From Sipunculus nudus (taxonomy: Eukaryota > Annelida > Sipuncula > Golfingiida > Sipunculidae), in contig CM049310.1 of NCBI GenBank assembly GCA_026874595.1, forward strand, positions 89,907,556-89,971,555: a stretch of 64,000 bases of DNA. The letters run 5' to 3'. Below the pieces are notes generated by a model. The model made no database searches. It was not told the origin of the DNA and saw only the letters and a list, made by a program, of their open reading frames with translations. Shown here in pieces: positions 63,399-64,000 of this stretch (position 1 is the first letter of the stretch; each line of letters starts with the position of its first letter). The position numbers and the translations under genes are program-made.

Positions 63399-64000
63399 AA
63401 AGAGGTCCCAAAAATCCATAATATCCCATTAAGAAAAAAAAACAGAATTATACATTTCTGAATTTGATTGAAAGAATTTGCTATTTATTTTTATATTCAT
63501 GTGCACGAACAGGCACTGTTATGTAGCCGGGGAACTAGTCTTCGTCCCTATGGGTCATAATCGTGTTTAAATTTGGGAGAATACATCATTTATGTGGTAT
63601 TTTTACAATAAGCAAAGCATAAGCAAAACGTAAACAAAGTGTAAGCAAAGGAATTAGTACTTCATAAATAAGATTTTCGACCGTTTTTTGAAGTTATAAT
63701 GTATTATTCAACTTGTCAGGAGTCTTATTTATGACAGAAATCGTGCAAAACAGTAGAGATATTGTGATCAAATGAGAAAATAGGTCCCGAAAATCCATAA
63801 TATCCAATTGAGAAAAAAGCACAATTATACATTTCTGATTTTGATTGAACGAATTTGCTCTTTAATTTTTATATTCATGTGCACGAACAGGCACTGTTAT
63901 GTAGCCGGGGAACTAGTCTTCGTCCCTATGGGTCATAATCGTGTTTAAATTTGAGAGAATACATCATTTATGTGGTGTTTTTACAATGAGCAAAGCATAA
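63399..64000 (+). repeat. HOR family D, partial unit D6 (y', z)
   Basis: y' starts at 63399 with the AAAGAGGTCCC box shared only with 61890. z starts at 63778 and is cut by the window edge after 223 bp, within the 11-bp subrepeats. The array clearly continues to the right. Confidence 0.85.

Larger units (their letters stand above)
1..64000 (+). repeat. Satellite DNA array, ~377-bp monomer, head-to-tail
   Basis: The box AAATAGGTCCC (or a one- or two-base variant) recurs every 375-379 bp from base 1 to base 63778, always on the plus strand; one spacing is 373 bp and three pairs are fused by a deletion. Early starts are 1, 378, 755, 1132, 1508, 1887 and 2264. About 170 monomers plus a 223-bp partial copy fill the window with no insertion, inversion or unique spacer. 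All monomers align along their whole length and differ by scattered substitutions and 1-3 bp indels. This is the organisation of eukaryotic heterochromatic satellites. Chromosomal location and species cannot be read from the sequence, and I do not recognise the family. Confidence 0.97.

Noticed and set aside
1-64000. CRISPR array, because of regular repetition
   Set aside because: The whole 377-bp unit is repeated. There are no short conserved repeats separated by unique spacers and no cas genes.
1-64000. Telomeric or interstitial telomere repeats (GAATTAGGAC contains TTAGG)
   Set aside because: TTAGG occurs singly once per monomer and never in tandem, so it is not a telomere array.
1-64000. 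Tandemly repeated genes such as 5S rRNA, histone or snRNA clusters
   Set aside because: A 377-bp period is in the range of some 5S spacer units, but I see no 5S-like internal promoter boxes or conserved 120-bp core, no long reading frames, and variation is spread through the monomer.
1-64000. Transposable element insertions or LTR fragments within the array
   Set aside because: Monomer spacing never departs from 373-379 bp except at the 98-bp deletion, so there is no room for an insertion. No target-site duplication or poly-A tail was seen.

Overview
The whole window is one uninterrupted satellite DNA array. A monomer of about 377 bp (most spacings 375-379 bp) repeats head-to-tail from base 1 to base 64000, always in the same orientation. 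That is about 170 monomers plus a 223-bp partial copy at the right edge. I see no gene, RNA gene, transposon, microsatellite block or unique DNA. Tandem satellite on this scale, organised in higher-order repeats, points to eukaryotic heterochromatin (centromeric, pericentromeric, subtelomeric or knob). I do not recognise the monomer and cannot name the organism. A monomer counted by hand is about 33% GC and keeps about 13 CpGs, so CpG is not depleted.

Monomers fall into recurring types, which I label informally. I set the monomer phase at the AAATAGGTCCC box. The main diagnostic is the A-rich segment about 25-50 bp downstream (CCAATTGAG, CTCCTTAAG, CTCCATAAA, CCCATTAAG, CTCATTTAA); linked variants follow it. 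Types recur in fixed order and so form higher-order repeat (HOR) units. Layout: family A (1-16600) has units of 11, 13 and 15 monomers (4150, 4905, 5659 bp) and a partial fourth. Family B (16601-23388) is a 5-monomer unit of 1885 bp, three copies, plus a 3-monomer derivative of 1133 bp. An irregular stretch follows (23389-26022). Family C (26023-35060) is two 12-monomer units of 4519 bp. Another irregular stretch (35061-36563) leads to family D (36564-64000), whose units run 4894, 5271, 4425, 4425, 4048, 2263 and 1509 bp, then a partial unit.

The array records its own history. Units differ by whole monomers gained or lost, and chimeric monomers sit at the joins, as expected of unequal exchange. 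One 98-bp internal deletion is present in three consecutive D units but absent from their apparent progenitor to the left, so it was spread by amplification. A small cluster of substitutions between two otherwise near-identical D units looks like gene conversion.

Inside the monomer are four 11-bp subrepeats and an imperfect dyad spanning the monomer boundary. Short ORFs (61-66 codons) recur only because the DNA repeats; nothing supports coding. All comparisons were made by eye. Unit periods come from counted positions of diagnostic variants and are reliable to about 1-2 bp; percentage identities were not calculated.
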